Assembly: GCF_003628555.1 (NCBI RefSeq)
Contig: NZ_CP021731.1
Coordinates: 3,348,001-3,412,000, forward strand
Reading direction: 5' to 3'
Length of the DNA stretch: 64,000 nucleotides
Origin: Azoarcus sp. DN11
Lineage (GTDB): Bacteria; Pseudomonadota; Gammaproteobacteria; Burkholderiales; Rhodocyclaceae
This document shows, one piece after another, positions 18,989 to 27,835 of this stretch. Within the stretch, counting starts at the first letter, position 1. Every line of letters starts with the position of its first letter. Both the position numbers and the translations under genes were made by a program. The notes beneath the pieces were generated by a model that was given only the letters and a program-made list of their open reading frames with translations, ran no database searches and was not told the origin of the DNA.

Positions 18989-19557
18989 GCCGCAGCCCTC
19001 CTTTCGATGCGATGCACGACCACCTCGGCGTAGCCGCGCTCCAGCGCCATCATGTTCTGCGCGAGGCCGGCGTCGCGGAAGTCGGAGTCTTCCAGCGAAC
19101 GCTTGAGCGAGTCGAGCGACACGACGCCAGTCGTCTTGGCGAAGGCGCCGAGCATCAGCGTGTTGGTGATCGGGCGCTTGAAGATCTCGAGCGCGATCTT
19201 CACCGCGTCGAGCAGACCGACCGTGCCGACGCAGTCGGGCAGCGCAAGCTCCGCGAGCGGTTGGTGCGTGGCCTGCACCAGGGCGCCGTGCGCCTTCATG
19301 CCGGCGAAGATATCGACGGATTTCGTCAGCGCCGGATCGACGCATACGATGCAGTCGGGTTGGTAGATGTTCGTGAGCTGGCGGATCTCGCGGTCGCTCA
19401 TTCTCAGGAAGGACACCACCGGCGCGCCGCGGCGCTCGAACCCGAAGGACGGGATCGACACCGCGTACTTGCCCTCCTCGACCATCGCCGCGGCCAACAT
19501 GCCGGACGCCATCACCGAACCCTGGCCGCCTCGGCCATGGAATCTCACTTCGTACAT
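18985..19557 (-). CDS. padE: Phenylglyoxylate:acceptor oxidoreductase, gamma subunit
   Basis: 190 residues, starting MYEVRFHGRGGQGSVMASGM, the glycine-rich CoA/gamma-domain motif of 2-oxoacid oxidoreductases; FGFERRGAPVVSFLRMSD and ITNTLMLGAFAKTTG follow. It binds CoA and joins the alpha and beta subunits. The gene opens the second half of the pad cluster: 161 bases with a REP-like repeat separate it from padD, whereas all other pad genes are nearly contiguous. That gap may uncouple phenylglyoxylate dehydrogenase from phenylacetyl-CoA oxidoreductase expression. Confidence 0.92.
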   Translation of the reverse strand: MYEVRFHGRGGQGSVMASGMLAAAMVEEGKYAVSIPSFGFERRGAPVVSFLRMSDREIRQLTNIYQPDCIVCVDPALTKSVDIFAGMKAHGALVQATHQPLAELALPDCVGTVGLLDAVKIALEIFKRPITNTLMLGAFAKTTGVVSLDSLKRSLEDSDFRDAGLAQNMMALERGYAEVVVHRIERRAAA

Positions 19558-19640
19558 CTGGTCTCCTCCTGCAGTGCAGGGATGGGGCTCGATGGCCCCG
19601 CGTTGTTGTTCAACTGCCTGTACGACGAAACACCCCCAAA

Positions 19641-19701
19641 CCGTTCGGGCTGAGCCCGTCGAAGCCTTACCACTGCCCTCCGACAAGCCCAGGGCGAACG
19701 G
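19641..19701. repeat. REP-like imperfect inverted repeat within the pad operon
   Basis: Two halves, CCGTTCGGGCTGAGCCCGTC and CCGACAAGCCCAGGGCGAAC, face each other around a short loop. The same type of element occurs again at 27986-28053 in this window. It lies between padD and padE and could act as a hairpin for mRNA processing or partial termination. Confidence 0.7.
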
Positions 19702-19718
19702 AGCCTTATTTTCCGCTG

Positions 19719-20636
19719 CTAACTTGCGCCTCCCCAACCCGGCTTCACGCCGGCACCGGACGCTCCACGACCGCGCACCGGCAGGTGCGGCAGCGCGAAA
19801 CCCTGCGTGAAAGCGGCGCGCCGGACCAGCGTGTACTTGAACCGCCAGCCCCCCGCGACGGCCGCAAGGCCGGCAAGGACGAGTGCCGCGCCGGCAACCG
19901 GCGCACCGAGCACGCCGACCAGCAGCAGGATCGCCGGCAGCAGGTTGCCGTATTTCAGGAACTGTCCGTCGATCGCGGAGAGCGCACGCAGGCTGCCGAC
20001 CGGCGCACCATCGCTGCGCAGACCGCGCAGGTAGTTGCGCCACAGCAGCACGCGGATGAGGAGCAGCACCAGCACGCCGACTGCGACCGCGATCTGCCCG
20101 GCGGCGTGCGGAATCAGGAAAGGGGCCGCGACCGCCAGCAGGCTCGCGCCTTCGGCAAAACCCGTCGCAGCCACCAGTGGCAGGCAGCGCCGATGGCGCC
20201 AGGCCGGAATGCCCTTGTCGGCGGCGAGGATGCGCGCCTGCGCATAGACGAAGCAGGCGCCGAACGCCCCCGTCAGCAGCACGAAGAGGCTTTGCCCCGT
20301 TGCCAGCGCCAGCACGCCCGAACCGAACACGAAGGGCGCGACGGCCGCCTCGCGCGTCATCCACGAGGTTGCCGCATGACGATAGACGTTGAGCGCCCGC
20401 CACGGCTTGCCGATCTCGAACCACACGCAGGTGAGCCCTGCGCCGATCAGCGCCATGCCCGCGACGAGCAGCGCGCGCGCGTCCGCCCCCCACAGGCTCG
20501 CGAAGGCGGCGAACGCGAGCAACCCGCCGCCCGCACCGCCGGCGATGAAGTTCGACGCCGCACGCCAATCCCAGTTGTTTTGCTGGCGCGGCCCCACGCG
20601 GTCGCCGGCGCGCATCTTTCCCGATTGCTTGCTCAT
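19719..20636 (-). CDS. padD: Phenylacetyl-CoA:acceptor oxidoreductase, membrane anchor subunit
   Basis: 305 residues from the ATG at 20636 (MSKQSGKMRAGDRVGPRQQN). At least seven or eight hydrophobic segments are visible (for example GGLLAFAAFASLWGADARAL, SLFVLLTGAFGACFVYA, IAVAVGVLVLLLIRVLL, AILLLVGVLGAPVAGAALVL). It resembles DmsC/NrfD-type quinone-reducing anchors of DMSO-reductase-family complexes and would hand electrons from PadBC to the quinone pool. It follows padC by 11 bases. The last 25 residues are Gly/Arg rich. Confidence 0.87.
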   Translation of the reverse strand: MSKQSGKMRAGDRVGPRQQNNWDWRAASNFIAGGAGGGLLAFAAFASLWGADARALLVAGMALIGAGLTCVWFEIGKPWRALNVYRHAATSWMTREAAVAPFVFGSGVLALATGQSLFVLLTGAFGACFVYAQARILAADKGIPAWRHRRCLPLVAATGFAEGASLLAVAAPFLIPHAAGQIAVAVGVLVLLLIRVLLWRNYLRGLRSDGAPVGSLRALSAIDGQFLKYGNLLPAILLLVGVLGAPVAGAALVLAGLAAVAGGWRFKYTLVRRAAFTQGFALPHLPVRGRGASGAGVKPGWGGAS

Positions 20637-20647
20637 GTCTGACCCGC

Positions 20648-21295
20648 TCACGCCTTGTCCCAGATGTAATACACGCCCGGACCGGTGCCGAGCTCCTCGT
20701 GCATGCGGAAAGTCTTGTTCTCGGCGATCAGGCGGCTGACCTTGCTGTCCGGATCGTCGATGTCGCCGAAGGCCATCGCGCCCGAGATGCAGGAATTCAC
20801 GCAGGCCGGCGTGACTTCCGGGTCGCGTCCCGGCACCTGGCCGGTCTTCGCCGCGAGGTCGATGCGGTCGATGCAGAAGGTGCATTTCATCGACACGCCG
20901 ATGCGCGCCGGGTCGAAGCGGACCTCCTCCGACTGGATCGGCTTGTCGCCGTACGCGAACTTCGCCTCATGCACGATCGAGCGCGCCTCGTACGGACAGG
21001 CCATCACGCAGTTCGCGCAGCCGATGCAGGTGTCGTAGTCGATGGCGACGAGCCCGTCCGGCCGCTTGGTCGTCGCCTTGGTCGGGCACACTTCTTCGCA
21101 CGGCGGCTCGTCGCAATGCATGCACGCGACCGGCAGGAAGCTGCGGCGCACGTTCGGGAATTCACCGGTTTCGAGGTCCAGCACACGCCGCCACTGCACG
21201 CCCGGCGGCGTCGCGTTGGCGTTCTTGCATGCGGCGGTGCAGGTCTGGCAGCCCACGCAGCGGCGCAGGTCGATGGCCATCACGTAGCGGGTCAT
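20648..21295 (-). CDS. padC: Phenylacetyl-CoA:acceptor oxidoreductase, iron-sulfur subunit
   Basis: 215 residues, a DmsB-type four-cluster ferredoxin. Cys groups are CVGCQTCTAACKN, CMHCDEPPCEEVCPTKAT, CIGCANCVMACPYEARS and CTFCIDRIDL with a later CVNSC. There is no Tat or Sec signal, so the complex faces the cytoplasm. It carries electrons from the molybdenum subunit PadB to PadD. Its start overlaps the padB stop in ATGA. Confidence 0.93.
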   Translation of the reverse strand: MTRYVMAIDLRRCVGCQTCTAACKNANATPPGVQWRRVLDLETGEFPNVRRSFLPVACMHCDEPPCEEVCPTKATTKRPDGLVAIDYDTCIGCANCVMACPYEARSIVHEAKFAYGDKPIQSEEVRFDPARIGVSMKCTFCIDRIDLAAKTGQVPGRDPEVTPACVNSCISGAMAFGDIDDPDSKVSRLIAENKTFRMHEELGTGPGVYYIWDKA

Positions 21296-24048
21296 ACAGC
21301 CTCCTTGGACGCGACCTTGCGCACTGCAACGCGGACGATGTCCGAGCCCGAGCCCGTCGCGTCCGTCAGCTCCATCGACATCGGCGCGATCGAGTTCAGG
21401 CTGGGCATGCCGAAGTCCTTGGCGAGCGGCGTCGCCCAGTGGTCGAACTGGCCCAGGATCACCAGCGTGTCGGGTCGCACACCCTGCGCGAGCACCGCGT
21501 CGCCGTAGGTCGCGCCGATGTGCGAGCGCACCTCGATGCGGTCGCCGTCACTGATGCCCAGGCTCTTCGCGGTCTTCGCGTTCATGATCACGCCAGTATG
21601 GCCACGCACGTTCTGCGAGACCTCGCGCATCAACGCAATGCTGGCGTTGCCGCCGGTGTGGTACTGCATGCTCTTGGTCGCGAGCAGCCACAGCGGGAAG
21701 TCCTCGGGCTTGCCGCCCGCGTTGGCGATCTGCTGCGTCCAGCGGCCCGGCACGTCGTGCCATTCGGGCAGCGCGGCGTATTCGGAGAGCTGCTCGTCCC
21801 ACCAGTGCATCTTCTGCTCGTGCAGGCGGTTGCCGAGCTCGCGGCCGATGCGCAGCAGACGCTCCTGATAGGGCATCTCGTAGCGCAGGCCCTGCTGCGC
21901 CAATGTCGGGCTCAGGTACCACTCGGTCTTCGACATCGGCACGGTGTAGAAGCCGTGCTCCTTGAACCACTCCAGGTCATGCACCTCGCGCCCTTCGGAA
22001 AGGCTCGCGCTCGACGCGCGGCACACGGCGTCCCAGATCTCCTCGACGCCGTGCTCGGCCTTCGTATCGAGGCTGTAGTCGTAGTGCTCCGCCTTCAGCG
22101 GCGCACCGCCGCCCGCGCCGCGGTTGAGCGCGTTGTTGTACTGTTCCAGCAGCCCGGTGCGCTTCGCAAGCTGGGTGCTGATCCACGTGAAGTCGCGCGT
22201 GTCGCCCTGCGGTTCGACCGCGGGCTGGCGCAGCACGACGCCGCGGTGCTCCCAGAACTGCTCGACGAACTTCGTGCCGCCGACCTTGATCATCTGCAGC
22301 GATTCGAGGTCGGTGGCCTCCGGCAGCAGCAGGTCGGCCATCCAGTTCGTCTCGTCCAGCGTGTAGGCGAAGGACACCGTGAAGGGGAACTTCGCGATCT
22401 CCTCGACCAGCGTGCGCGTGTCCCAGAACGAGATCGCCGGGTTGGTGCGGTAGATGAACCACACGTCCGGCATCGTCGGCATGGGCATGTTCCAGTCTTC
22501 CGGCACTTCGCGCTGGAACATCCACGCGAGCTGCGTCGGGCCGAGCGCCTGGCTCCACGCGGTATTGCCGACGATGGGCACCAGCGTGCGGTGGATGTTT
22601 CGGCCGGTCGGCTTCGCGACCCAGTGTTCCTTGTCCGTCGGATTGAAATGCTGCGCCATGAAGCCGTCTTCGCCGGCCTTCACGCTCAGCAGGCGATTGT
22701 CGTGCGGGCGATTGAGGCGGACAGTCGTGCCCAGCGTGCCGCCGGGGTTCTCCAGGGCACCCACCAGCGTCGCGAGCAGCGTGCGCGCCCAGCAGCATTC
22801 GAACGCGCCCCAGCCGTTGTTCACCGACTTGCCGAGCGTCACCGCGACCGGGCGCAGCGGCAGCGTCTGGCCGTCGATCTCGATGGTCTCGCCGATCGAG
22901 GCGTTTTCCAGATACTCGTTCGCGACACGGCGGATCGTTTCCGCCGGCACGTCGCAGATCGACGCGGCCCATTCCGGCGTGTATTTCTCCATGTGCTCGA
23001 CGAGCTTGGTGTAGGCAGTCACGCCCTCGGCGACGTCGAACTGCTGGCGCGCATCGTCCGCGTCGATGCTGACCGCACCTTCCACACGGAAGCGTCCCGC
23101 CACGGCCGGCAGCGCACCTTCGGTGTCGAAAGGCACGGCGCGGCCGCTGCGTTCGTCCCACAGCAGCGGCTTGCCCGATTCCGCGTCGCGCAGGTACAAG
23201 CCATCGGGGCCGACCAGATAGGGCGAAGAGCTGCGATCGCGCAGGAAAGCCACGTCGAGCTTGTCCAGCCCCTGCTCGCACACCAGCACGTGGATCAGCG
23301 CGAACATGAAGGCCGGATCGGTCTTCGGGCGGATCGGCACCCACTCGGCCGAACAGGCACCGGTCACTGACAGGTGCGGCTCGACCTGCACGCGCTTGTA
23401 GCCGCGCACACGCGCATCGGCGTGGCGCGTGACCGCACAGGGCCCACCTGAAGCCTCGACGTTCGAGCCGATCGAGATCACGTAGTGCGCGAGCGGCGTG
23501 TCGGCCGCGACCGTGAAGCCGCGGTGCCAGAATTCGCCGTACAAGTGCTCCGAATGCACGCACTTCACACCCTGGCCCGAGCCAAAGCTGTAGTCGATCG
23601 CCCCCCACGCGGCGAGGAAGGCCGGCAGCGAGCCCATGTACATCCCGGGCGTGCCGCCGTGGCCGAAAGTGGCGGCGACGCGCGGCAGGCCGGATTCATC
23701 GACCAGCCCTTTCTCGCGCACCGAAGTCAGCTTCGCGCTGACGAGATCCAGCGCCTCGTCCCACGAGATCGCGACGAAACCCGGATCCTCGTTGCGCCCC
23801 TTCTTCGGGTTGGTGCGCTTCATCGGCTGCAGCACGCGGTGCGGGTTGTAGGTCTTCTGCACCAGGCCGTAGGCCTTCACGCAGACGCGGCCGCGCGCCG
23901 GATGGATGTCTTCGGCGGCGAAGTTCGGCTCGATCTCGGTCGCGACGCCGTCGACGACCTTCACGTTCATGAAATCCGGTCCGGCGACGCAGTTGTAGCA
24001 ATAAGTCGGGACCTTCCGCACTGATTGCGGAGTGGTGCGTGTGGGCAT
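21292..24048 (-). CDS. padB: Phenylacetyl-CoA:acceptor oxidoreductase, molybdopterin catalytic subunit
   Basis: 918 residues of the DMSO-reductase family. The N-terminal Fe-S segment reads PTYCYNCVAGPDF ... RGRVCVKAYG, followed by the bis-MGD binding blocks (DPGFVAISWDEALDLVSAKL, FGSGQGVKCVHSEH, HYVISIGSNVEASGGP, NAKTAKSLGISDGDRIEVRS). It performs the four-electron oxidation of phenylacetyl-CoA to phenylglyoxylate (with loss of CoA) at the membrane, cytoplasmic side: no Tat signal is present. In the Fe-S motif only two Cys of the usual C-x2-C-x3-C are seen; the third position is Pro. First structural gene after fdhD, 19 bases downstream. Confidence 0.92.
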   Translation of the reverse strand: MPTRTTPQSVRKVPTYCYNCVAGPDFMNVKVVDGVATEIEPNFAAEDIHPARGRVCVKAYGLVQKTYNPHRVLQPMKRTNPKKGRNEDPGFVAISWDEALDLVSAKLTSVREKGLVDESGLPRVAATFGHGGTPGMYMGSLPAFLAAWGAIDYSFGSGQGVKCVHSEHLYGEFWHRGFTVAADTPLAHYVISIGSNVEASGGPCAVTRHADARVRGYKRVQVEPHLSVTGACSAEWVPIRPKTDPAFMFALIHVLVCEQGLDKLDVAFLRDRSSSPYLVGPDGLYLRDAESGKPLLWDERSGRAVPFDTEGALPAVAGRFRVEGAVSIDADDARQQFDVAEGVTAYTKLVEHMEKYTPEWAASICDVPAETIRRVANEYLENASIGETIEIDGQTLPLRPVAVTLGKSVNNGWGAFECCWARTLLATLVGALENPGGTLGTTVRLNRPHDNRLLSVKAGEDGFMAQHFNPTDKEHWVAKPTGRNIHRTLVPIVGNTAWSQALGPTQLAWMFQREVPEDWNMPMPTMPDVWFIYRTNPAISFWDTRTLVEEIAKFPFTVSFAYTLDETNWMADLLLPEATDLESLQMIKVGGTKFVEQFWEHRGVVLRQPAVEPQGDTRDFTWISTQLAKRTGLLEQYNNALNRGAGGGAPLKAEHYDYSLDTKAEHGVEEIWDAVCRASSASLSEGREVHDLEWFKEHGFYTVPMSKTEWYLSPTLAQQGLRYEMPYQERLLRIGRELGNRLHEQKMHWWDEQLSEYAALPEWHDVPGRWTQQIANAGGKPEDFPLWLLATKSMQYHTGGNASIALMREVSQNVRGHTGVIMNAKTAKSLGISDGDRIEVRSHIGATYGDAVLAQGVRPDTLVILGQFDHWATPLAKDFGMPSLNSIAPMSMELTDATGSGSDIVRVAVRKVASKEAV

Positions 24049-24067
24049 GTCTCCCCCGTTTGCTTTT

Positions 24068-24886
24068 TTAGTGGACCCGCTCGGGATGCGAGTAGATGCT
24101 GTGGCGCTCGCCGCGCGCGAAGCCGATCAGCGTGAGGCCCGCGGCCTGCGCGACGCGCACTGCCATGCCGGTCGGCGCGGAAACTGCCGCCACCACCGCG
24201 ATGCCGACCGCCGCGGACTTCTGCACGATCTCGTAGCTCGCGCGGCTGGTCATGAACAGGAAACCTTCGTTGAACGAACGGCGCTCCGCCGCGATGGCGC
24301 CGATCAGCTTGTCGAGCGCGTTGTGCCGGCCGACGTCCTCGCGCACGAGTTCGATATGGCCATCAAAACCGCACCACGCGGCCGCATGCACCGCGCCGGT
24401 GAGATCGAACAAATGCTGACGCGACTGGAGTTCGGCCTGGGCACGCTGCAAGGCGCCTGCGTCGAGCATGCCCGTCGCCCCGACCTTCGCGATCGGCCGA
24501 CAGGCGAGCTGGTCGAGGCTTTCGACGCCGCAGATGCCACAGCCGGTGCGCCCGGTCATCGCACGGCGGCGCGCCCGCAGCTGCGCGAAGCGCTCGCCCG
24601 CCAGCTGCATCTGCACTTCGGTACCGTGCGCATGCTCGACGACCTCGATGTCGAGGATCTCGCGGGCGTTGCCGGCGATGCCTTCGCTCAGGCTGAAACC
24701 GACCGCGAAGTCCTCCAGATCCTGCGGGGTGGCCATCATCACGGCGTGCGAGAAGCCGTTGTACACCAGCGCGACCGGCACTTCCTCGGCCACCGAATCC
24801 TCGGCGCGCACCGCACCGTCGTCGGTCCACCGATCCACGCCGTACATTCCGTGAGCATCCGCCATTGAAACCGCACCCTGCCGCAT
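24068..24886 (-). CDS. fdhD: FdhD-type sulfurtransferase for molybdenum cofactor
   Basis: 272 residues from the ATG at 24886 (GAGGTGG about 5 bases upstream); a longer start at 24964 or a shorter one at 24865 are possible. FdhD identity comes from GRTGCGICGVESL (the CxxC sulfur carrier), REDVGRHNALDKLIGAI and FMTSRASYEIVQKSA. In E. coli FdhD passes sulfur from IscS to the bis-MGD of formate dehydrogenase. Here it heads the pad cluster, 19 bases before padB, which implies that it sulfurates PadB. Divergent from paaX. Confidence 0.88.
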   Translation of the reverse strand: MRQGAVSMADAHGMYGVDRWTDDGAVRAEDSVAEEVPVALVYNGFSHAVMMATPQDLEDFAVGFSLSEGIAGNAREILDIEVVEHAHGTEVQMQLAGERFAQLRARRRAMTGRTGCGICGVESLDQLACRPIAKVGATGMLDAGALQRAQAELQSRQHLFDLTGAVHAAAWCGFDGHIELVREDVGRHNALDKLIGAIAAERRSFNEGFLFMTSRASYEIVQKSAAVGIAVVAAVSAPTGMAVRVAQAAGLTLIGFARGERHSIYSHPERVH

Positions 24887-24956
24887 CGTCCACCTCGCAA
24901 ACCGGATTTCAGTCGCCTGCCGAGACCGACGCCTCACCCCCGACGCCTTGCGTTCA

Positions 24957-24997
24957 CGATACAAAGTGATCGATATATGGTCAAGGTTTCTGTATCG
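24957..24997. promoter_or_regulatory. Putative PaaX operator, CGATACA-N27-TGTATCG
   Basis: A perfect 7-bp inverted repeat with arms at 24957-24963 and 24991-24997 and exactly 27 bases between them, in the spacer shared by fdhD-pad and the paaX-like gene. The E. coli PaaX operator is TGATTC-N27-GAATCA, the same geometry. Binding is inferred. Confidence 0.6.
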
Positions 24998-25013
24998 CTT
25001 TTTTCCTCATTGT

Positions 25014-25027
25014 TTGACTTACATCAA
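25014..25027. promoter_or_regulatory. FNR/CRP-type box, TTGAC-N4-ATCAA
   Basis: One mismatch from the FNR consensus TTGAT-N4-ATCAA. It lies between the proposed PaaX operator and the paaX start, 128 bases upstream of fdhD. It would fit anaerobic activation of the pad operon. Confidence 0.5.
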
Positions 25028-25164
25028 TAACGCCAAGCACTGCCAAAGCGATCCGTTTCAGACATCACCGCATGCTCGTTTCCAGCGCTTCCGGCATCGC
25101 GTTAGAATCAGCCCATCTACCCCATCCGCGACCTGCTGACATAACAAATAACGGTGCGAAATCA

Positions 25165-26121
25165 ATGAAAAACCGTTTCCTCGAACAGTGGATCAGCGAC
25201 TACCTGGCCGAGCGCCGGGTGCGCGCCAACTCGCTGATCATCACGGTGTACGGCGACTTCATCGCGCCGCACGGCGGCACCGTCTGGCTGGGCAGCTTCA
25301 TCCGCCTCGTCGAGCCCTTGGGGCTGAACGAGCGCATGGTGCGCACCAGCGTGTATCGCCTGTCGCAGGACCACTGGCTGGAATCGGAACAGATCGGGCG
25401 CAAGAGCTACTACAGCCTGACGGCCTCGGGCCGACGCCGCTTCGAGCACGCCTACCGCCGCATCTACGACACGCCGCAGGACACCTGGAACGGCGAATGG
25501 CAGTTGGTCGTGCTGCCCTCCACGCTGGGTTCGCCCGAGCGCGACACGCTGCGCAAGGAGCTCTCCTGGGCGGGTTACGGCAACGTCGCGCCCGGGGTCA
25601 TGGGGCACCCGTCAAGCGACACCGCGACGCTGATGGAAATCCTCCAGGACACCGCCACGCAGGACAAGGTCGTGCCGATGCAGGCGGCCACGCTCGGGGC
25701 GTTGGCGACCCGTCCCCTGCAGGATCTTGCGCGCGACTGCTGGAACCTCGACGAGATCGAGGCGACCTACCGGGAGTTCTCGGACCGCATGCGCCCGGTG
25801 CTGCGCTCGCTGCGCGCCACGCGCAACCTCGACCCCGAACAGTGCTTCCTGATCCAGACGCTGACGATGCACGAATTCCGCCGCGCGCTGCTGCACGACC
25901 CGCAGTTGCCGATGCAGCTGATGCCGCACGACTGGAGCGGCACCGCCGCACGCGCACTGTCGCGCGCCATCTACCAGATCACCTGGCGGCACGCGCAGCA
26001 GCACCTGATGGCGGTGTGCGAAACCCCCAACGGAGCACTGCCGGCCGCAGCCCCCTACTACTACAAGCGATTCGGCGGACTCGATCTCGAATCCGCCGCC
26101 AAGGAACTGGCCGAGAACTGA
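25165..26121 (+). CDS. paaX: PaaX-type transcriptional repressor of phenylacetate degradation
   Basis: 318 residues from the ATG at 25165. The N-terminal winged helix contains LIITVYGDFIAPHGGTVWLG and LNERMVRTSVYRLSQDHWLE, then IGRKSYYSLTASGRRRFEHA, as in PaaX; the C-terminal half (DPEQCFLIQTLTMHEFRRAL, then DWSGTAARALSRAIYQ) is the PaaX C domain. PaaX binds DNA until phenylacetyl-CoA releases it. Divergent from fdhD-pad, so it probably represses the anaerobic pathway here rather than an aerobic paa operon, none of which is in the window. The gene is monocistronic. Confidence 0.88.
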   Translation: MKNRFLEQWISDYLAERRVRANSLIITVYGDFIAPHGGTVWLGSFIRLVEPLGLNERMVRTSVYRLSQDHWLESEQIGRKSYYSLTASGRRRFEHAYRRIYDTPQDTWNGEWQLVVLPSTLGSPERDTLRKELSWAGYGNVAPGVMGHPSSDTATLMEILQDTATQDKVVPMQAATLGALATRPLQDLARDCWNLDEIEATYREFSDRMRPVLRSLRATRNLDPEQCFLIQTLTMHEFRRALLHDPQLPMQLMPHDWSGTAARALSRAIYQITWRHAQQHLMAVCETPNGALPAAAPYYYKRFGGLDLESAAKELAEN

Positions 26122-26210
26122 GCACCACGGGGTCGCGTATCAACGCCGCCCCGGATCGTCACCCCGAGCTTGCGGAGCGGGGCTGCCATCGCGCGCCATG
26201 CCGCCTCCGT

Positions 26211-27395
26211 TCAGGCGGCGGCGCGCAACCGCGCCGCATGCCGGCCATGGAGCAGGTAGAACGCCGCCATCGACAGGACGGCGAGCGCCGCCATGCTCCA
26301 GTACAGATTGCGGTAGCCCATGTGCGAGATCGTCAGGCCCAGGAGATAGGGGCCAAAACCCAGGCTGGCATCCAGGAAGATGAAGAATGTCGATGTCGCC
26401 ATCCCCATCCGCTGGGGGACCACCACCTTGACGGCAACCGCATACAGCGCCGACTGCAGATTGCCGAACCCCAGGCCGATCAGTGCCGCCGCCACCAGCA
26501 GCATGGCCGCGGAATGCGCATTGGCCAGCACGGCCATCCCGACCGCGAGGAGTGCGCAGCATGGATAGACCACGACGCCGGAGCCCTTCCGGTCCATCAA
26601 CCGCCCGGTCAGCGGACGCGAGCACAACACCACGACCGAATACACGATGAAGAAGAAGCTCGCCGCCGTCACGAGATCGAGCTCGACCGCATAGACATTG
26701 ATGAAAGCCAGCACGCTCGCATAACACAGCCCCGCCAGGATGGTCACCGCGGCGATCGGCAGCGCCCGGCGCTCGAGCAGCCGGCCGAACGAGAATTCGA
26801 AGCCTCGCGCAGCCCGGTGCGCGGCATCCATCTCCGGCACCTGCAGCCGGGTGGCAGCCAGCAGGCCGAGCACCGATACCGTCAGGCTGGACGCGAAGAT
26901 CCAGATGAAGCTTGCATGCTGCAGCAGCCACAGCCCGAGGAAGGGACCGATTGCGGAGGCCAGGGTGGTGCTGAGGCTGAAGTGGCCGATCCCCTCGGCC
27001 TTGCGGTCCGGCGGAATGATATGCGCCACCGCGGTGCCGGCTGCCGTGCTGCCCACGCCCAGCGCAATGCCGTGGAGAAAGCGCACGACAATCAGGGTCG
27101 CGACCGAGTCACTCAGGAAATACAGGCTGGTGGTCAGCGCAAAAGTCGCGGTGCCGACGATCATGGTCTTTTTCCGGCCGATGCTGTCGATCAACTGGCC
27201 GATAACCAGTCGCCCGAGCAGGGTGCCGATCACGAAGATCCCGGCGACAAGACCCGCCTCGCTCAGCGAGGAACCATAGGCCTCGATCGCATACGCGCCG
27301 ACCACCACGATCAGCATGTAGAACACGAGGGCCAGAAAGAAATTCACACCCGAGACGATCAGGAAGTCGCGGGTCCAGAGAGGTGACGAAGGCAT
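26211..27395 (-). CDS. MFS transporter
   Basis: 394 residues with about 12 hydrophobic segments. MFS signatures include GSSLSEAGLVAGIFVIGTLL and GRLVIGQLIDSIGRKKTMIV (the loop 2-3 motif D-x3-G-R-K) and the repeat LTGRLMDRKGSGVVVYPCCA in the second half. It resembles the drug/sugar efflux group of 12-TM transporters. It lies 15 bases behind a marR gene on the same strand, so the pair is probably a substrate-inducible efflux unit. Substrate not determinable. Confidence 0.85.
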   Translation of the reverse strand: MPSSPLWTRDFLIVSGVNFFLALVFYMLIVVVGAYAIEAYGSSLSEAGLVAGIFVIGTLLGRLVIGQLIDSIGRKKTMIVGTATFALTTSLYFLSDSVATLIVVRFLHGIALGVGSTAAGTAVAHIIPPDRKAEGIGHFSLSTTLASAIGPFLGLWLLQHASFIWIFASSLTVSVLGLLAATRLQVPEMDAAHRAARGFEFSFGRLLERRALPIAAVTILAGLCYASVLAFINVYAVELDLVTAASFFFIVYSVVVLCSRPLTGRLMDRKGSGVVVYPCCALLAVGMAVLANAHSAAMLLVAAALIGLGFGNLQSALYAVAVKVVVPQRMGMATSTFFIFLDASLGFGPYLLGLTISHMGYRNLYWSMAALAVLSMAAFYLLHGRHAARLRAAA

Positions 27396-27410
27396 GTTGG
27401 GGTGAGCTTG

Positions 27411-27818
27411 TTATTTGAGGTTGCCGAGCAGTTGCCCGAAGACGGCGACGGTCCGTTCCAGAGGCCCCGGACCGATCCCCGCGGTGACGCGCTCCTCGAG
27501 CGCCGTGATCTTCGCCCGGCATTCGGAATAGACACGCATCCCCAGCTCCGTCAGCACAAGGGATTTCTCGCGCCGGTCATTGCCGGGAGCGCACGTGAGA
27601 TACCCCAACTCCTCGAGCCGCTGCACCCTGCGCGTGACGCCGGGCTTTTCGATCCCGTAATACTGTGAGATCTCGACGAGCGAGGCGCGCGTGTGTTCCT
27701 TCGCATACACCATCACTTGCCACAGCGAGTAGGACAGCTCGCAGGGTTGAAGCAGCTCGTTCAGCGCGTGGATCAGGGGCCGGTACACCGACAGGTAGGA
27801 TCTGAAGAAACCTTGCAT
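27411..27818 (-). CDS. MarR family transcriptional regulator
   Basis: 135 residues: LWQVMVYAKEHTRASLVEIS, YYGIEKPGVTRRVQRLEELG (recognition helix) and GNDRREKSLVLTELGMRVYS form the winged helix. It precedes the MFS gene and probably represses both. A 19-bp palindrome lies 18 bases upstream of its start codon. Confidence 0.85.
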   Translation of the reverse strand: MQGFFRSYLSVYRPLIHALNELLQPCELSYSLWQVMVYAKEHTRASLVEISQYYGIEKPGVTRRVQRLEELGYLTCAPGNDRREKSLVLTELGMRVYSECRAKITALEERVTAGIGPGPLERTVAVFGQLLGNLK

Positions 27819-27835
27819 CGCGCAGTATGGTTACC

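Noticed and set aside
21229..23370. 713-codon plus-strand frame opposite padB
   Set aside because: Arg/Val/Leu/His-rich shadow frame of the padB coding strand; no family features and no credible start.
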